From Mesobacterium_A sp034670065 (GTDB lineage: Bacteria; Pseudomonadota; Alphaproteobacteria; Rhodobacterales; Rhodobacteraceae): a stretch of DNA of 64,000 nucleotides. Shown in pieces: positions 53,303 through 62,559 of the stretch; the stretch's first letter is position 1, and the number at the start of each line of letters is the position of its first letter. The DNA lies in assembly GCA_034670065.1 (NCBI GenBank), contig JAXMOG010000007.1:1-64000 (forward strand), read 5' to 3'. The notes under the pieces were generated by a model. It did not search any database. It was not told the origin of the DNA and saw only the letters and a program-made list of their open reading frames with translations. The position numbers and the translations under genes were made by a program.

Positions 53303-54121
53303 ATGACCGAATCCCAACTTGACCAACGCATCCGTTTTGATGATGCGTTGCAGGTCATGGATGTAGATTTTTCCGACTTCCACTTCGACACCAGTGCCAG
53401 CGTGAACCGATTTTACGACCGTATCGAACAGCGGATCGCCGAAACCGCAGAACCGAAATGGTTCTTTCTGGTCAACTTGAACGGTACGCGGATCGACCCT
53501 GTGGCATGGTTTGACTATGCGCGCAGAGGCAAGGCGCTGAACTTGGCGCATTCCATGGGATCGGTGCGATTTGACGCGTCGGATGTGACGGCGCGGCAAA
53601 TCCAGCGCGACGCAAATACCGAACGGTTTGATCCGAACCTGTTCCGAAATCGCGAGGATGCCTTGGCCCGGTTGGCCCAATTGCCCGGCAAACGCAGGAC
53701 CAGAGTGCAATATGACCCGAACTATACCTTGGCTGATTTTGTCCGAAGGCTGAGCTTTGACAATGACACCCAGATTATGGATGTCGATTTCAGCCACTTC
53801 ATCTTTCATCATTCGGGCGACGTGAATGATTTTTACGACCATATCGAAGACCGCATCACGACGACCGGCCGGAAATGGTATTTTCTGATCAACTACGAGG
53901 GCTGCCAGATTTTGCCTGCCGCTTGGGTCCAGTTTTCCTTGCGAGGTAAGAAATTGAACCTTGCCGCATCCTTGGGTTCGGTCCGATATGCCCCCGGATC
54001 GGAGACCGAGAAAGATATCCGCATGCGCGCACAAAGTCAGGATTTCCGCCCCAATATCCGCAACAGCCGCGCCGAAGCGCTGGCCCGGATAGAAGAATTG
54101 AAATCCGCTGAACATGTCTAG
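53303..54121 (+). CDS. Protein of two copies of an uncharacterised domain
   Basis: This 272-residue protein has no family I recognise. Residues about 9-127 and 149-266 are clear duplicates. Each copy has an (I/V)MDVDFS strand, F-DHIE/YDRIE-type helix NRFYDRIEQRI or NDFYDHIEDRI, a KW(F/Y)FL(V/I)N strand, a hydrophobic W/F motif with R-RGK-LNLA, then SVR and a helical tail with RxxALAR(L/I). The fold may be STAS- or SpoIIAA-like, but this is a guess. No signal peptide or membrane segment is seen. GAGGAG precedes the ATG. It is divergent from the PaaK-like gene across 113 bases. Confidence 0.8.
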   Translation: MTESQLDQRIRFDDALQVMDVDFSDFHFDTSASVNRFYDRIEQRIAETAEPKWFFLVNLNGTRIDPVAWFDYARRGKALNLAHSMGSVRFDASDVTARQIQRDANTERFDPNLFRNREDALARLAQLPGKRRTRVQYDPNYTLADFVRRLSFDNDTQIMDVDFSHFIFHHSGDVNDFYDHIEDRITTTGRKWYFLINYEGCQILPAAWVQFSLRGKKLNLAASLGSVRYAPGSETEKDIRMRAQSQDFRPNIRNSRAEALARIEELKSAEHV

Positions 54122-54315
54122 CTCCTAAACGCTGCCAGGACGCCAAGGTGCACGCCATGATTGGCGCGGTGCTTGGTGTGGGAAAGTACGATCTGGCATG
54201 GCATCCTCGTGACGCGCCGCGGGTTTGAACCGGCGCATTGGGTAGAAATTCTGAACTGTCTGGTGGGCAACACGGTTTGGCTTACAACAAATCGCATGAC
54301 ACCCAGGTTTATGCG

Positions 54316-55143
54316 TCAGGCAAGCCAACGCTTTCGGCGGCGATAGCTGCGAACATCGCGAAATGACTTTCGTCCTTCGTCTGACATTCCCAGATAAAAT
54401 TCTTTGACGTCTGGGTTTTCACGTAGATCCTTGGCCGGACCATCCATCACAACGCGCCCGGATTCCAAGATGTATCCATAATGCGCATAGCGTAGCGCGA
54501 CATTGGTGTTCTGTTCTGCCAACAGGAACGTATAGCCTTCATTCTCATTCACAGATTTCACGATCTGAAAGATCTGTTCGACCAACTGCGGGGCAAGGCC
54601 CATGCTGGGTTCATCAAGCAAAATCGTTTCGGGCCGGCTCATCAAGGCACGACCAATCGCCACCATCTGTTGTTCCCCGCCCGAGGTATATCCAGCCTGC
54701 GATGTGCGGCGTTCCTTCAAACGCGGGAAATACGTGTAGACCATTTCAAGGTCTGTATTGATTGCGGCCTTGCCATCTTTTCTGGTGTAGGCGCCGGTCA
54801 GCAGGTTCTCTTCAACGGTCAGGTGGCCAAAACAATGCCGCCCCTCCATCACTTGGATCACACCGCGTTTCACCATGTCAGATGGGTCCAAACCCTGCAC
54901 GCTTTCGCCGCGATGAAGGATATTACCCTTTGTCACTTCGCCGCGCTCAGAATGAAGAAGGTTGGAAATGGCCTTCAGCGTCGTTGTCTTACCGGCACCA
55001 TTACCCCCTAGAAGGGCTGTGATACCGCCTTTGGGCACCTTCAAGCTGACACCCTTCAGCACGAGGATCACGTGATTATAGATCACCTCGATATTGTTGA
55101 CCTCTAGTACGGTCTCTTGTTGTGTCGGTGCGGCGTCCAGCAT
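54316..55143 (-). CDS. livF: Branched-chain-type ABC transporter ATPase LivF
   Basis: The 275-residue ATPase has Walker A LLGGNGAGKTTTLKAI, the signature TSGGEQQMVAIGRAL, Walker B ILLDEPSMGLAP and the histidine switch region LLAEQNTN, typical of LivF. The C-terminal tail is rich in arginine. It powers import with LivG, LivH and LivM. The gap downstream of it (54122-54315) shows no gene, only random short frames. A terminator separates it from the solute-binding protein gene upstream. Confidence 0.93.
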   Translation of the reverse strand: MLDAAPTQQETVLEVNNIEVIYNHVILVLKGVSLKVPKGGITALLGGNGAGKTTTLKAISNLLHSERGEVTKGNILHRGESVQGLDPSDMVKRGVIQVMEGRHCFGHLTVEENLLTGAYTRKDGKAAINTDLEMVYTYFPRLKERRTSQAGYTSGGEQQMVAIGRALMSRPETILLDEPSMGLAPQLVEQIFQIVKSVNENEGYTFLLAEQNTNVALRYAHYGYILESGRVVMDGPAKDLRENPDVKEFYLGMSDEGRKSFRDVRSYRRRKRWLA

Positions 55144-55179
55144 GGGCAGGTTCCGTCGGTTGATTGCGTTTCAGAAAGG

Positions 55180-55205
55180 GCCCCGGCCCTGCATCGGGCC
55201 GGGGC
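55180..55205 (-). terminator. GC-rich terminator-like hairpin between solute-binding protein and livF
   Basis: GCCCCGGCCC (55180-55189) pairs perfectly with GGGCCGGGGC (55196-55205) around six bases. On the minus strand it is followed by CCTTTCTG. It may lower livF expression relative to the abundant binding protein, a common design in ABC operons. Confidence 0.8.
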
Positions 55206-55221
55206 TATGTTTCAGTCAGAC

Positions 55222-56514
55222 TTAGCTACAGCCAGGTGTGATGTTGTTCTCTGCAGCAAAGGCCGAAGAATCTTCTTCCACCAGCGGCATCAGAACGTCT
55301 TGATCAGACTGGAAGTAGTCGGTGATCAGGCTCCACTCGCCAGCTTTCGCATCCCACTGCGCCACGGCACCAAAGCCGTTGCCGCCGTGGTTCTGACACG
55401 ACACGCTGAACTCTGGTCCGAAGTTTGGCAGGCCCAAAGCCTCCATCTTGGCTTCGGTCATTTCCAGAGCTTCCATCCCGTCACGCATCATAGCCGGGGT
55501 GATGGCTGACGTGCCGTGGATGCCTTGGGCGGTTTTGGCCGCTTCTGCTGCCAGCATCGCCGCGTACATGCCGCGGTTATACAGCACTGTACCAATCTGA
55601 TCGCCAGCACCGGCTGCTTTGCCTGCATCCACAACGTATTTCTGCATGTCGGCATACAGCGGATAGTCAGAGCCAAGGTTATGGAACGTCAGCGACTTGT
55701 ACCCATGGGCTTTATCGCCCGCTGGCAGCACGTCATTTTCCGAACCGGACCACCAGATGCCGATGAAGTTTTCCATCGGGAAACGGATGTTCACAGCTTC
55801 CTGAATGGCGACCTGGTTCATAACACCCCAGCCCCACATGATCACGTAGTCTGGCTTGTTCCGGCGAATTTGCAGCCACTGGGATTTTTGTTCCTGACCA
55901 GGGTGGTCAACGGCCAAAAGGTCCAGTTCATAACCATGCTTCTTGGCCAACTCTTCCAACGTGCGGATCGGCTCCTTGCCATAGGCAGAGTTGTGGTAGA
56001 CCAGCGCGATTTTCTTGCCCTTCAGGTCTCCACCATTGATGTCGGACAGGTGCGAAATCGCGATCGAGGCGCCATCCCAATAGTTGGCTGGGTAGTTAAA
56101 GATATTGCGGAACACTTCGCCGTTCTTGGCCGACGTCCGGCCGTAACCCATCGAGTGAACCGGAATACCGTCTGCCGTGGCTTTGGGGATCAGCTGATAG
56201 GTGATGCCGGTGGACAGCGGCTGATACACCAGAACGTCGGACCCTTTGGTGGATTCATAGCACTCGACACCTTTTTCGGTGTTGTAGCCTGTCTCACATT
56301 CAACCAGATCGACCATTTCACCGCCAATGCCGCCATCGCGTTCATTCAGCAGGGTAAAATAATCCGCATAGCCATCGGCAAAAGGAATGCCGTTCGCGGC
56401 ATAGGGCCCTGTCCGATAGCTTAGTGAACTGAACGTTAGATCAGCCATTGCAGGGCCGGCGGCCAGCGCCGTTCCCAAGGCAATTGTTGCCATTTTCTTG
56501 GATATCAGATTCAT
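55222..56514 (-). CDS. Branched-chain-type ABC substrate-binding protein
   Basis: The 430-residue periplasmic protein has a signal peptide (about 24 residues, ending AGPAMA) and a type I periplasmic-binding fold of the LivJ/Peripla_BP_6 kind (GDGGIGG-like ERDGGIGGEMVDLVE, VYQPLSTGITYQL, KKIALVYHNSAYGKE). Relatives bind branched amino acids, amides, urea or aromatic and dicarboxylic acids. The flanking CoA ligases favour an organic acid, by inference. GGGAGGAG precedes the ATG. It sits between livM and livF. Confidence 0.9.
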   Translation of the reverse strand: MNLISKKMATIALGTALAAGPAMADLTFSSLSYRTGPYAANGIPFADGYADYFTLLNERDGGIGGEMVDLVECETGYNTEKGVECYESTKGSDVLVYQPLSTGITYQLIPKATADGIPVHSMGYGRTSAKNGEVFRNIFNYPANYWDGASIAISHLSDINGGDLKGKKIALVYHNSAYGKEPIRTLEELAKKHGYELDLLAVDHPGQEQKSQWLQIRRNKPDYVIMWGWGVMNQVAIQEAVNIRFPMENFIGIWWSGSENDVLPAGDKAHGYKSLTFHNLGSDYPLYADMQKYVVDAGKAAGAGDQIGTVLYNRGMYAAMLAAEAAKTAQGIHGTSAITPAMMRDGMEALEMTEAKMEALGLPNFGPEFSVSCQNHGGNGFGAVAQWDAKAGEWSLITDYFQSDQDVLMPLVEEDSSAFAAENNITPGCS

Positions 56515-56591
56515 CAGATTAACTCCTCCCTGAGTTTTTTGTCAGTTGATAGTGCCCGAGGTTTTCCCCCGATGTCGCATTGCGGTTGGGC

Positions 56592-57668
56592 CTAGTGCGG
56601 GAAAGGCCACAACCGAAGTTTTTCCTTGGCAAGGCGCCAAAGCTGCGCCAGCCCGTGTGGTTCGACGATCAAGAAAAAGACGATCAGACCGCCAACAATC
56701 ATGAATTCCAAATGCGCGGCCAAATCTGTTGGCCAACCCATTCCGCCCACCAGAACGTTCTTCAGCAGAACAGGCAGCAAAACCATAAAGGCCGCTCCGG
56801 CAAAGGAGCCAAAGATCGATCCCAAGCCACCGATGATGATCATGAACAGAACCAAGAATGATTTCTGGATGCCAAAGGCTTCGCCAACCTCAACCGCGCC
56901 CAGATAGACCGAGAAGAACAAAGCGCCCGCTATCCCGATGAAGAAGGATGACACAGCAAAGGCTGTCAGCTTTGACATCAACGGATTCACTCCGATGATT
57001 TCGGCGGCAATATCCATATCGCGGATTGCCATCCACTTTCGCCCAACCGACCCACGGGTCAAATTGCGCGCCACCCATGCCACCAGAAACACAAAGACCA
57101 GACAGAACAGATATTTCGCCCAAGCCTCGGTATTTGCACCAGTCACGGCCACGCCCAAAACCGTGCGTTCAGGGGCGTTGATCTGGCCAGAAGCGGAATA
57201 GTTGTAAAACCAAGGGACTTTGTTGAACAACCAGACCAGAAAGAACTGGGCGGCCAATGTCGCCACGGCCAAATAGAACCCTTTGATCCGCAGTGACGGC
57301 AATCCGAACAGCACGCCAACAAACGCTGTTATTCCTCCGGCAATAAGCACATGGAAGAAAATGCTGACTTCAGGAAACGAGGTCATAAGCTTGTAACAGG
57401 CATAAGCCCCCACAGCCATAAACCCGCCCGTGCCCAGCGAAACCTGTCCTGCATATCCAGTCAGAATATTCAGCCCCATGGCCGCGATCACATAGATCAG
57501 GAAGGGCACAAAAACAGCCGAGGCCCAATAGTCATTGATCACAAAAGGAATGACCAGAAAGGCAATCGCAACGACAACATAGTAGCCGAACCGATCAAAC
57601 TTGATGGGAAACGTCCGGTTGTCTGCGTCGTAAGACGTTTTGAAATCGCCGGCTTCGCGGTAGATCAT
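56592..57668 (-). CDS. livM: Branched-chain-type ABC permease LivM
   Basis: The 358-residue permease has about ten membrane helices. It carries LivM landmarks: LNILTGYAGQVSLGTGGFMAVGAY, RGSVGRKWMAIRDMDIAAEIIGVN and GGLGSIFGSFAGAAFMVLLP. It forms the channel with LivH. Its ATG overlaps the stop of a small membrane-protein gene by four bases. It is followed by the binding-protein gene after a 77-base gap. Confidence 0.93.
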   Translation of the reverse strand: MIYREAGDFKTSYDADNRTFPIKFDRFGYYVVVAIAFLVIPFVINDYWASAVFVPFLIYVIAAMGLNILTGYAGQVSLGTGGFMAVGAYACYKLMTSFPEVSIFFHVLIAGGITAFVGVLFGLPSLRIKGFYLAVATLAAQFFLVWLFNKVPWFYNYSASGQINAPERTVLGVAVTGANTEAWAKYLFCLVFVFLVAWVARNLTRGSVGRKWMAIRDMDIAAEIIGVNPLMSKLTAFAVSSFFIGIAGALFFSVYLGAVEVGEAFGIQKSFLVLFMIIIGGLGSIFGSFAGAAFMVLLPVLLKNVLVGGMGWPTDLAAHLEFMIVGGLIVFFLIVEPHGLAQLWRLAKEKLRLWPFPH

Positions 57669-57925
57669 TGTACGCTCTCCCAGTTGGCGCTGTCGCGGTG
57701 CTGCTCTGGCACGGCGCGGTTGGGTTTCTTGGCATAGCCAGTGGTTTCACTGTGATGAACCAGCCGAAAATAGGCCCATATTCCCACGGCACCGCCCAGT
57801 GCCGCCAACACTGCAGCAATCACCATCTGCGAGCTGTTCTGAATATCTGCCGAAAGTGCAAGGTAGCCAAAGGCCCAGAAGCCTGCCCAGGCGATGACAT
57901 TAACGATAGCGATCAGTTTGGTCAT
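57665..57925 (-). CDS. Small two-helix membrane protein in the liv operon
   Basis: This 86-residue protein has two clear hydrophobic segments (about 4-26 and 35-53) and a polar C-terminal tail rich in charged residues. I recognise no family. It lies between livH and livM, ends in a four-base overlap with livM, and starts 12 bases after livH, so it is surely co-transcribed. An accessory role in the importer is possible but unproven. Confidence 0.75.
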   Translation of the reverse strand: MTKLIAIVNVIAWAGFWAFGYLALSADIQNSSQMVIAAVLAALGGAVGIWAYFRLVHHSETTGYAKKPNRAVPEQHRDSANWESVQ

Positions 57926-57937
57926 TCGTCCGCTCCT

Positions 57938-58924
57938 TTACACACGTTCAATGATTTTTTCGCCGAACAGGCCCTGCGGTCGGAACACAAGGAAGACCAA
58001 TGCCAGCACATAGGCGAACCAGTTTTCCGTTGCACCACCGACCATTGGTCCGATGGTGAATTCAAACAGCTTCTCGCCAACACCAATGATCAACCCGCCC
58101 ACGATGGCACCGGGGATGGATGTAAAGCCGCCCAGCATCAGAACCGGCAATGCCTTCAACGCGATCAGGCTAAGCGAAAACTGAACGCCCGATTTGGCCC
58201 CCCACATGATGCCGGCGACCAGGGCCACAAAGCCGGCGATCGACCACACCAGCACCCAGATAAAGCGCAGCGAAATACCAACCGACAAAGCGGCTTGGTG
58301 ATCATCAGCCACGGCGCGCAGGGCGCGGCCTTGTTTGGAATATTGGCTGAACAGCGTCAGCGACACCACCAGCAGCACCGCAATCACCGTTGCAACGATA
58401 TCCAGATTGTCGATGAAGAACCCATAGCCAAACCAGTTGAACGTCGTCATGTCGATTGTTTCGTTGATGCCTTGCGGCAGTCCGACATCCAATTTCTTGA
58501 TATCAGCGCCCCACATCAGATCACCGAAACCTTCCATGAAATACGCCAAACCGATGGTTGCCATGAACAGGATGATATCTGGCTGGTTGACCAGATGTTT
58601 GAGAATATAGCGTTCAACGATCCACGCGAAGAGAACCATTACAACCGCCGTCAGAAGGATCGCCACAATCGCGGGAACGTGCCAGCCAAAGTGATGCAGG
58701 TCGGTGCCGAAAAGCGCATTGATCAAATGCGAAAACGGCACCTGCCCCTGCTGAATACCCACCAATGTCATGGCCGCAAACAGCGCCATCACACCCTGCG
58801 CATAATTGAAGATACCCGAGGCTTTGAAAATCAACACAAAGCCCAGCGCGACAAGGGAATACAAAACCCCGGCCATCAGCCCATTCAGGGTGACTTCCAT
58901 CGCATAGAGGAGTTGATCAGGCAT
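57938..58924 (-). CDS. livH: Branched-chain-type ABC permease LivH
   Basis: The 328-residue permease has eight to nine membrane helices and LivH motifs: LNGLMAGVLYSLVALGFVLIFKASGIFNYAQG near the N-terminus, SKQGRALRAVADDHQAALSVGI for ATPase coupling, and GAIVGGLIIGVGEKL. It heads the livH-small protein-livM-binding protein stretch. The preceding 36-base gap to the secreted protein gene suggests it is in the same operon as livG. Confidence 0.93.
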   Translation of the reverse strand: MPDQLLYAMEVTLNGLMAGVLYSLVALGFVLIFKASGIFNYAQGVMALFAAMTLVGIQQGQVPFSHLINALFGTDLHHFGWHVPAIVAILLTAVVMVLFAWIVERYILKHLVNQPDIILFMATIGLAYFMEGFGDLMWGADIKKLDVGLPQGINETIDMTTFNWFGYGFFIDNLDIVATVIAVLLVVSLTLFSQYSKQGRALRAVADDHQAALSVGISLRFIWVLVWSIAGFVALVAGIMWGAKSGVQFSLSLIALKALPVLMLGGFTSIPGAIVGGLIIGVGEKLFEFTIGPMVGGATENWFAYVLALVFLVFRPQGLFGEKIIERV

Positions 58925-58960
58925 AACGTAGTCTCCAAAATGGGCAGTCGGGCAAAACCA

Positions 58961-59497
58961 TCAGTTCGGCCGCACGGCGGAAAAAACGGTCAATTGAGAT
59001 TGTTGAGTGAACTTAACTGTGACCCCACCAGGCCCCGCAAAGACGCGCGTGTTTTCCGGTGGATTGGCAAGTTCTTCGAACGGGCAACCATCGCAGGTCA
59101 GCCATTTGTCTGGAAACGTGGCCAGTTGTGCCTGATCTGCGCCCAAAACGCTGACCCGGCACCCCTTGTTGGCGACAACCGTTAAAATCGCGCCGCTGTC
59201 CGGTTGCCCCAGAAAGTATGACGGTGCCGATGACACGCCAATGTAGCGCCGTTTTTCGTCATCCGTCAGTTCTGTCAGCCCTTGAGTCAGAAAGGACGAT
59301 CCTGTCATCACGGCGGGCATACAAATGGCCAAGACACCCTTTTCAAAGGCAAAATCTTTCGGCCCTGCGTTGACATTCGCAGGAACGAGTGTTGCGCAAA
59401 AAAGGGTCATGCCCAGCACTGCGGTATAACGCAGGCTCGTAAACCGTACACTCCGCTTAACTGCTGTGTGAAACGCACTGTGAACGGCGTTAATCAT
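58961..59497 (-). CDS. Secreted protein of unknown function in the liv operon
   Basis: I do not recognise this 178-residue protein. A hydrophobic segment (about 22-44, ending NVNAG) reads as a signal peptide after a long basic N-region. The start could therefore be later than the one given. The mature part holds four cysteines (ICMP, GCRV, TCDGC), possibly forming disulfides. Its start overlaps the livG stop by eight bases, so the two are coupled. A periplasmic role with the importer is inference from position. Confidence 0.7.
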   Translation of the reverse strand: MINAVHSAFHTAVKRSVRFTSLRYTAVLGMTLFCATLVPANVNAGPKDFAFEKGVLAICMPAVMTGSSFLTQGLTELTDDEKRRYIGVSSAPSYFLGQPDSGAILTVVANKGCRVSVLGADQAQLATFPDKWLTCDGCPFEELANPPENTRVFAGPGGVTVKFTQQSQLTVFSAVRPN

Positions 59498-60308
59498 GTG
59501 CGACCCCCAAATAGGCGTCGATTACTGCCTGATTATTGCGCACCTCATCCGGTGTGCCGTCGCCGATTTTTTTGCCGTAATCCATTACGACTACGCGGTC
59601 TGAAATATCCATAACCACTCCCATGTCATGTTCGATGAGAGCAATCGTGGTTCCGAATTCGTCATTTACGTCAAGGATGAAGCGGCTCATGTCCTCTTTT
59701 TCTTCGACGTTCATACCGGCCATTGGTTCATCCAGCAGCAACAGTGACGGTTCCGCTGCCAAAGCACGCGCCAATTCAACGCGCTTCTTCAGGCCGTAGG
59801 GCAAACGCCCAACCGGCGTTTTGCGAATGGATTGGATTTCCAGAAAATCGATGACCCTTTCCACTTTCTCGCGGTTGGCCATCTCTTCCTTGCTGGCGTT
59901 GCCCCACCAAAGCGCCTGCTGCATCAAGTTTGACTTCATATGCGTCAGGCGGCCGGTCATGATATTGTCCAGAACGCTCATCCCTTCAAACAGGGCAATG
60001 TTCTGAAATGTGCGGGCGATACCTTGGTGCGCGACCTGAAAAGGCTTCATCTGCGGACGTTTGGAACCCTTGTACCAAACCTCCCCTTCGCTGGGGATAT
60101 AGAAGCCCGAGATCACGTTCAGCATCGAAGACTTGCCAGCGCCGTTCGGGCCAATGATCGCCCGGATTTCGCCTTCACGAATATCAAAGGAAATATCCTT
60201 GATCGCGACCACGCCTCCGAACCGCAGCGTGATGTTCTTCATTTCCATCACAACCGCACCGATTTTACGGCCATCGGCGGTGGTGTAGCCTTCTACGCTG
60301 TCCTTCAC
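59490..60308 (-). CDS. livG: Branched-chain-type ABC transporter ATPase LivG
   Basis: The 272-residue ATPase has Walker A IGPNGAGKSSMLNVI, the LivG-type insertion region ARTFQNIALFEGMSVLDNIMTG, the signature PYGLKKRVELARAL and Walker B LLLLDEPMAGMN. It works with LivF. It is the first transporter gene of the minus-strand operon, 81 bases after the long acyl-CoA ligase gene. Confidence 0.94.
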   Translation of the reverse strand: MKDSVEGYTTADGRKIGAVVMEMKNITLRFGGVVAIKDISFDIREGEIRAIIGPNGAGKSSMLNVISGFYIPSEGEVWYKGSKRPQMKPFQVAHQGIARTFQNIALFEGMSVLDNIMTGRLTHMKSNLMQQALWWGNASKEEMANREKVERVIDFLEIQSIRKTPVGRLPYGLKKRVELARALAAEPSLLLLDEPMAGMNVEEKEDMSRFILDVNDEFGTTIALIEHDMGVVMDISDRVVVMDYGKKIGDGTPDEVRNNQAVIDAYLGVAHD

Positions 60309-60389
60309 CTTGGTCTTCCTCCCCGCGCCGAACCTTTTGTCCGGTCACCTTCCCGTAATTCCGTCACGTCCCAAAGACGCACCAAGCGG

Positions 60390-62363
60390 TTATTCCGCTG
60401 CGATTTTCTTCGCTGTCACCGGCACCACCTTGGCATCCCGGATCGCCAGCGTTGCTGTGATCTTGCCCTTGCGACCGTCTTCGTAGGTCACTTCGGTTTC
60501 GGTGTAGACACTGTCAGAACCGTCATAGAGCGCCGTGACCAAGTCATTGAACTTCTCAGCGATAATCTTGCGCCGCACCTTGCGGGTACGTGTCAGTTCG
60601 CCGTCATCGGCATCCAGTTCCTTGTGCAAAATAAGAAACCGATGGATCTGACACCCTGAAAGCATCTCATCTTCGGCAACACTCAGGTTGGTTTCCTCAA
60701 CATGGTTCTGGATCATGTCCAGAACCTTGGGATGCCCGGCCAGTTCTTGATACGATGCATAGGAAATGTTGTTGCGTTCGGCCCAGTTGCCCACCGCGGA
60801 CAAATCAATGTTGATAAAGGCGGTGCACCATTCTTTGTCTGCTCCAAACACAACCGTTTCCAGAATGTTTGGATAGAATTTCAGTTTGTTTTCAACATAC
60901 TTGGGTGCAAACAACGCCCCATCGGCCATTTTGCCAACATCCTTGGCACGATCAATGATCCGCAAATGACCGGTGCCGTCTTCAATGAAACCGGCGTCAC
61001 CCGTAGCAACCCAACCTTCTGGATCCTTGGTGTCTGCCGTTGATTCCGGGTTTTTGTAGTATTCCACAAAGACACCGGGCGAGCGGTAAAACACCTCGCC
61101 ATTGTCGGCAATCTTCAGCTCCACACCCGGCGACGGAACGCCAACCGTATCAGACCGCACCTGACCATCAGGTTGCTGCGTAATGAATACTGACGCTTCG
61201 GTCTGTCCATAAAGCTGTTTCAGATTGATGCCCAAAGACCTGTAGAAATCAAAGATTTCGGGGCCAATCGCCTCTCCGGCTGTGTAGCCGACCCGAATTT
61301 TTGAAAACCCAAGCGTGTTCTTCAACGGACCGTAGACCAGAATTTCGCCCAAGCTGTACTTAAGCCGATCCAGCGCGCCAACGCTTTCACCATCCAGCAT
61401 CTTTGGGCCAACTTTCTTGGCGTGATCCATGAAATACCCGAACATGCGGCGCTTGAACGACCCTGCATCCTCCATTCGGATCATGATTTGCGTCAGCTGC
61501 ATTTCGAAAACACGCGGCGGCGCAAAATAGTAACTGGGGGCGATTTCTTTCAGGTCTGTTGCCAGCGTATCTGCAGATTCAGGGCAATTCACGCAGAAGC
61601 CTGTCCAATACGCCTGACCGATTGAAAAGATGAAATCGCCAACCCATGCCATTGGCAGATAGGCCAGCACCTCATCGTCGGGGCGCAGATGGTCGAAATC
61701 GGAACTATGGCGTGCTGTTTCGATGATGTTTCGGTTGGACAGTACAACGCCCTTGGGCTTGCCTGTCGTGCCCGATGTATACAGCATCACACAGGTATCA
61801 TCGAAGGTCAGCGGCTCGCGGCGCGCCTTCAGTTCTTCAATAAATTCTTCACGGGCGGCACGGCCTTGATCTTGCACATGGCTAAACTGGTGTAGCCGAC
61901 GGTGATCGTATTTCCGCAATCCGCGCGGATCGAGATAGATCATATGTTCGAACTGATGCAGGTGTTCCTGCACCTCGATCACTTTATCGACCTGCTCTTG
62001 GTCAGCCGCGATCACAAAACGCGCACCGCAATGGGACAACACGTATTCCATCTCTTCGGCAACCGCGTCCTGATAGAGCGGTACAGGAATGGCCCCAACA
62101 GATTGCGCCGCGACCATTGACCAATAAAGATAGGGGCGGTTACGGCCGATGATGGCGATGAAATCGCCTTTGTTCACACCCAGATTCAGCAACCCAAGCG
62201 CCAAAGCTTCGATTTCTTTTTCGGTTTCGGCCCAGGACCAAGTTTGCCAGATCCCAAATTCTTTTTCTCGGTAGGCCGGCGAAGACCCGAATTGCGATGC
62301 ATTGCGATGCAATAGCGCTGGAATGGAACGCAGTTCTCCTGCGCCCGCCGTCGGTTGAGCCAA
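60390..62363 (-). CDS. Long-chain-type acyl-CoA ligase (AMP-forming)
   Basis: The 657-residue adenylate-forming enzyme has the ATP loop YTSGTTGKPKG, the central YGQTEASVFITQQ, and the GDAGFIEDGTGHLRIIDRAKDVGK hinge. Length and the extended C-terminus match long-chain fatty acyl-CoA synthetases associated with Liv operons. It should couple CoA to an organic or fatty acid. The start is a TTG at 62363 with GGGAGG seven bases upstream. The earlier frame lacks such a site and reads poorly. It opens the liv operon. Confidence 0.9.
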   Translation of the reverse strand: MAQPTAGAGELRSIPALLHRNASQFGSSPAYREKEFGIWQTWSWAETEKEIEALALGLLNLGVNKGDFIAIIGRNRPYLYWSMVAAQSVGAIPVPLYQDAVAEEMEYVLSHCGARFVIAADQEQVDKVIEVQEHLHQFEHMIYLDPRGLRKYDHRRLHQFSHVQDQGRAAREEFIEELKARREPLTFDDTCVMLYTSGTTGKPKGVVLSNRNIIETARHSSDFDHLRPDDEVLAYLPMAWVGDFIFSIGQAYWTGFCVNCPESADTLATDLKEIAPSYYFAPPRVFEMQLTQIMIRMEDAGSFKRRMFGYFMDHAKKVGPKMLDGESVGALDRLKYSLGEILVYGPLKNTLGFSKIRVGYTAGEAIGPEIFDFYRSLGINLKQLYGQTEASVFITQQPDGQVRSDTVGVPSPGVELKIADNGEVFYRSPGVFVEYYKNPESTADTKDPEGWVATGDAGFIEDGTGHLRIIDRAKDVGKMADGALFAPKYVENKLKFYPNILETVVFGADKEWCTAFINIDLSAVGNWAERNNISYASYQELAGHPKVLDMIQNHVEETNLSVAEDEMLSGCQIHRFLILHKELDADDGELTRTRKVRRKIIAEKFNDLVTALYDGSDSVYTETEVTYEDGRKGKITATLAIRDAKVVPVTAKKIAAE

Positions 62364-62559
62364 AGTTTTTCCTCCCAGATGCCCGCGGTTTTTACGGGCC
62401 GACCGCTCGAAGCGATTCTGATCCTTATTTGGACAGGCTAAACACTGACGGTCAACTTTTTCCGTAAGTTTTCCCAATTCTTACGAATTGTAACAACGTC
62501 AGATCAGCTCTTTGCGAGGCTGATTTGAGGTGCTAGCCGTATGCGCAGGAGGCAGTCTG
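62364..62559. promoter_or_regulatory. Divergent upstream region of acyl-CoA ligase and histidine kinase
   Basis: The 196 bases between the two divergent starts encode no gene. Promoters for both must lie here, but I see no clear -35/-10 pair. An AGGAGG at 62548-62553 serves the kinase start. Confidence 0.5.

Noticed and set aside
54122..54315. Possible gene between the duplicated-domain protein and livF
   Set aside because: Short frames on both strands have no domain or ribosome binding site.
57668..59185. 505-codon open frame opposite the liv genes
   Set aside because: It overlaps livH and its neighbours antisense, is His/Gln/Arg-rich as expected for a shadow frame, and has no domain.
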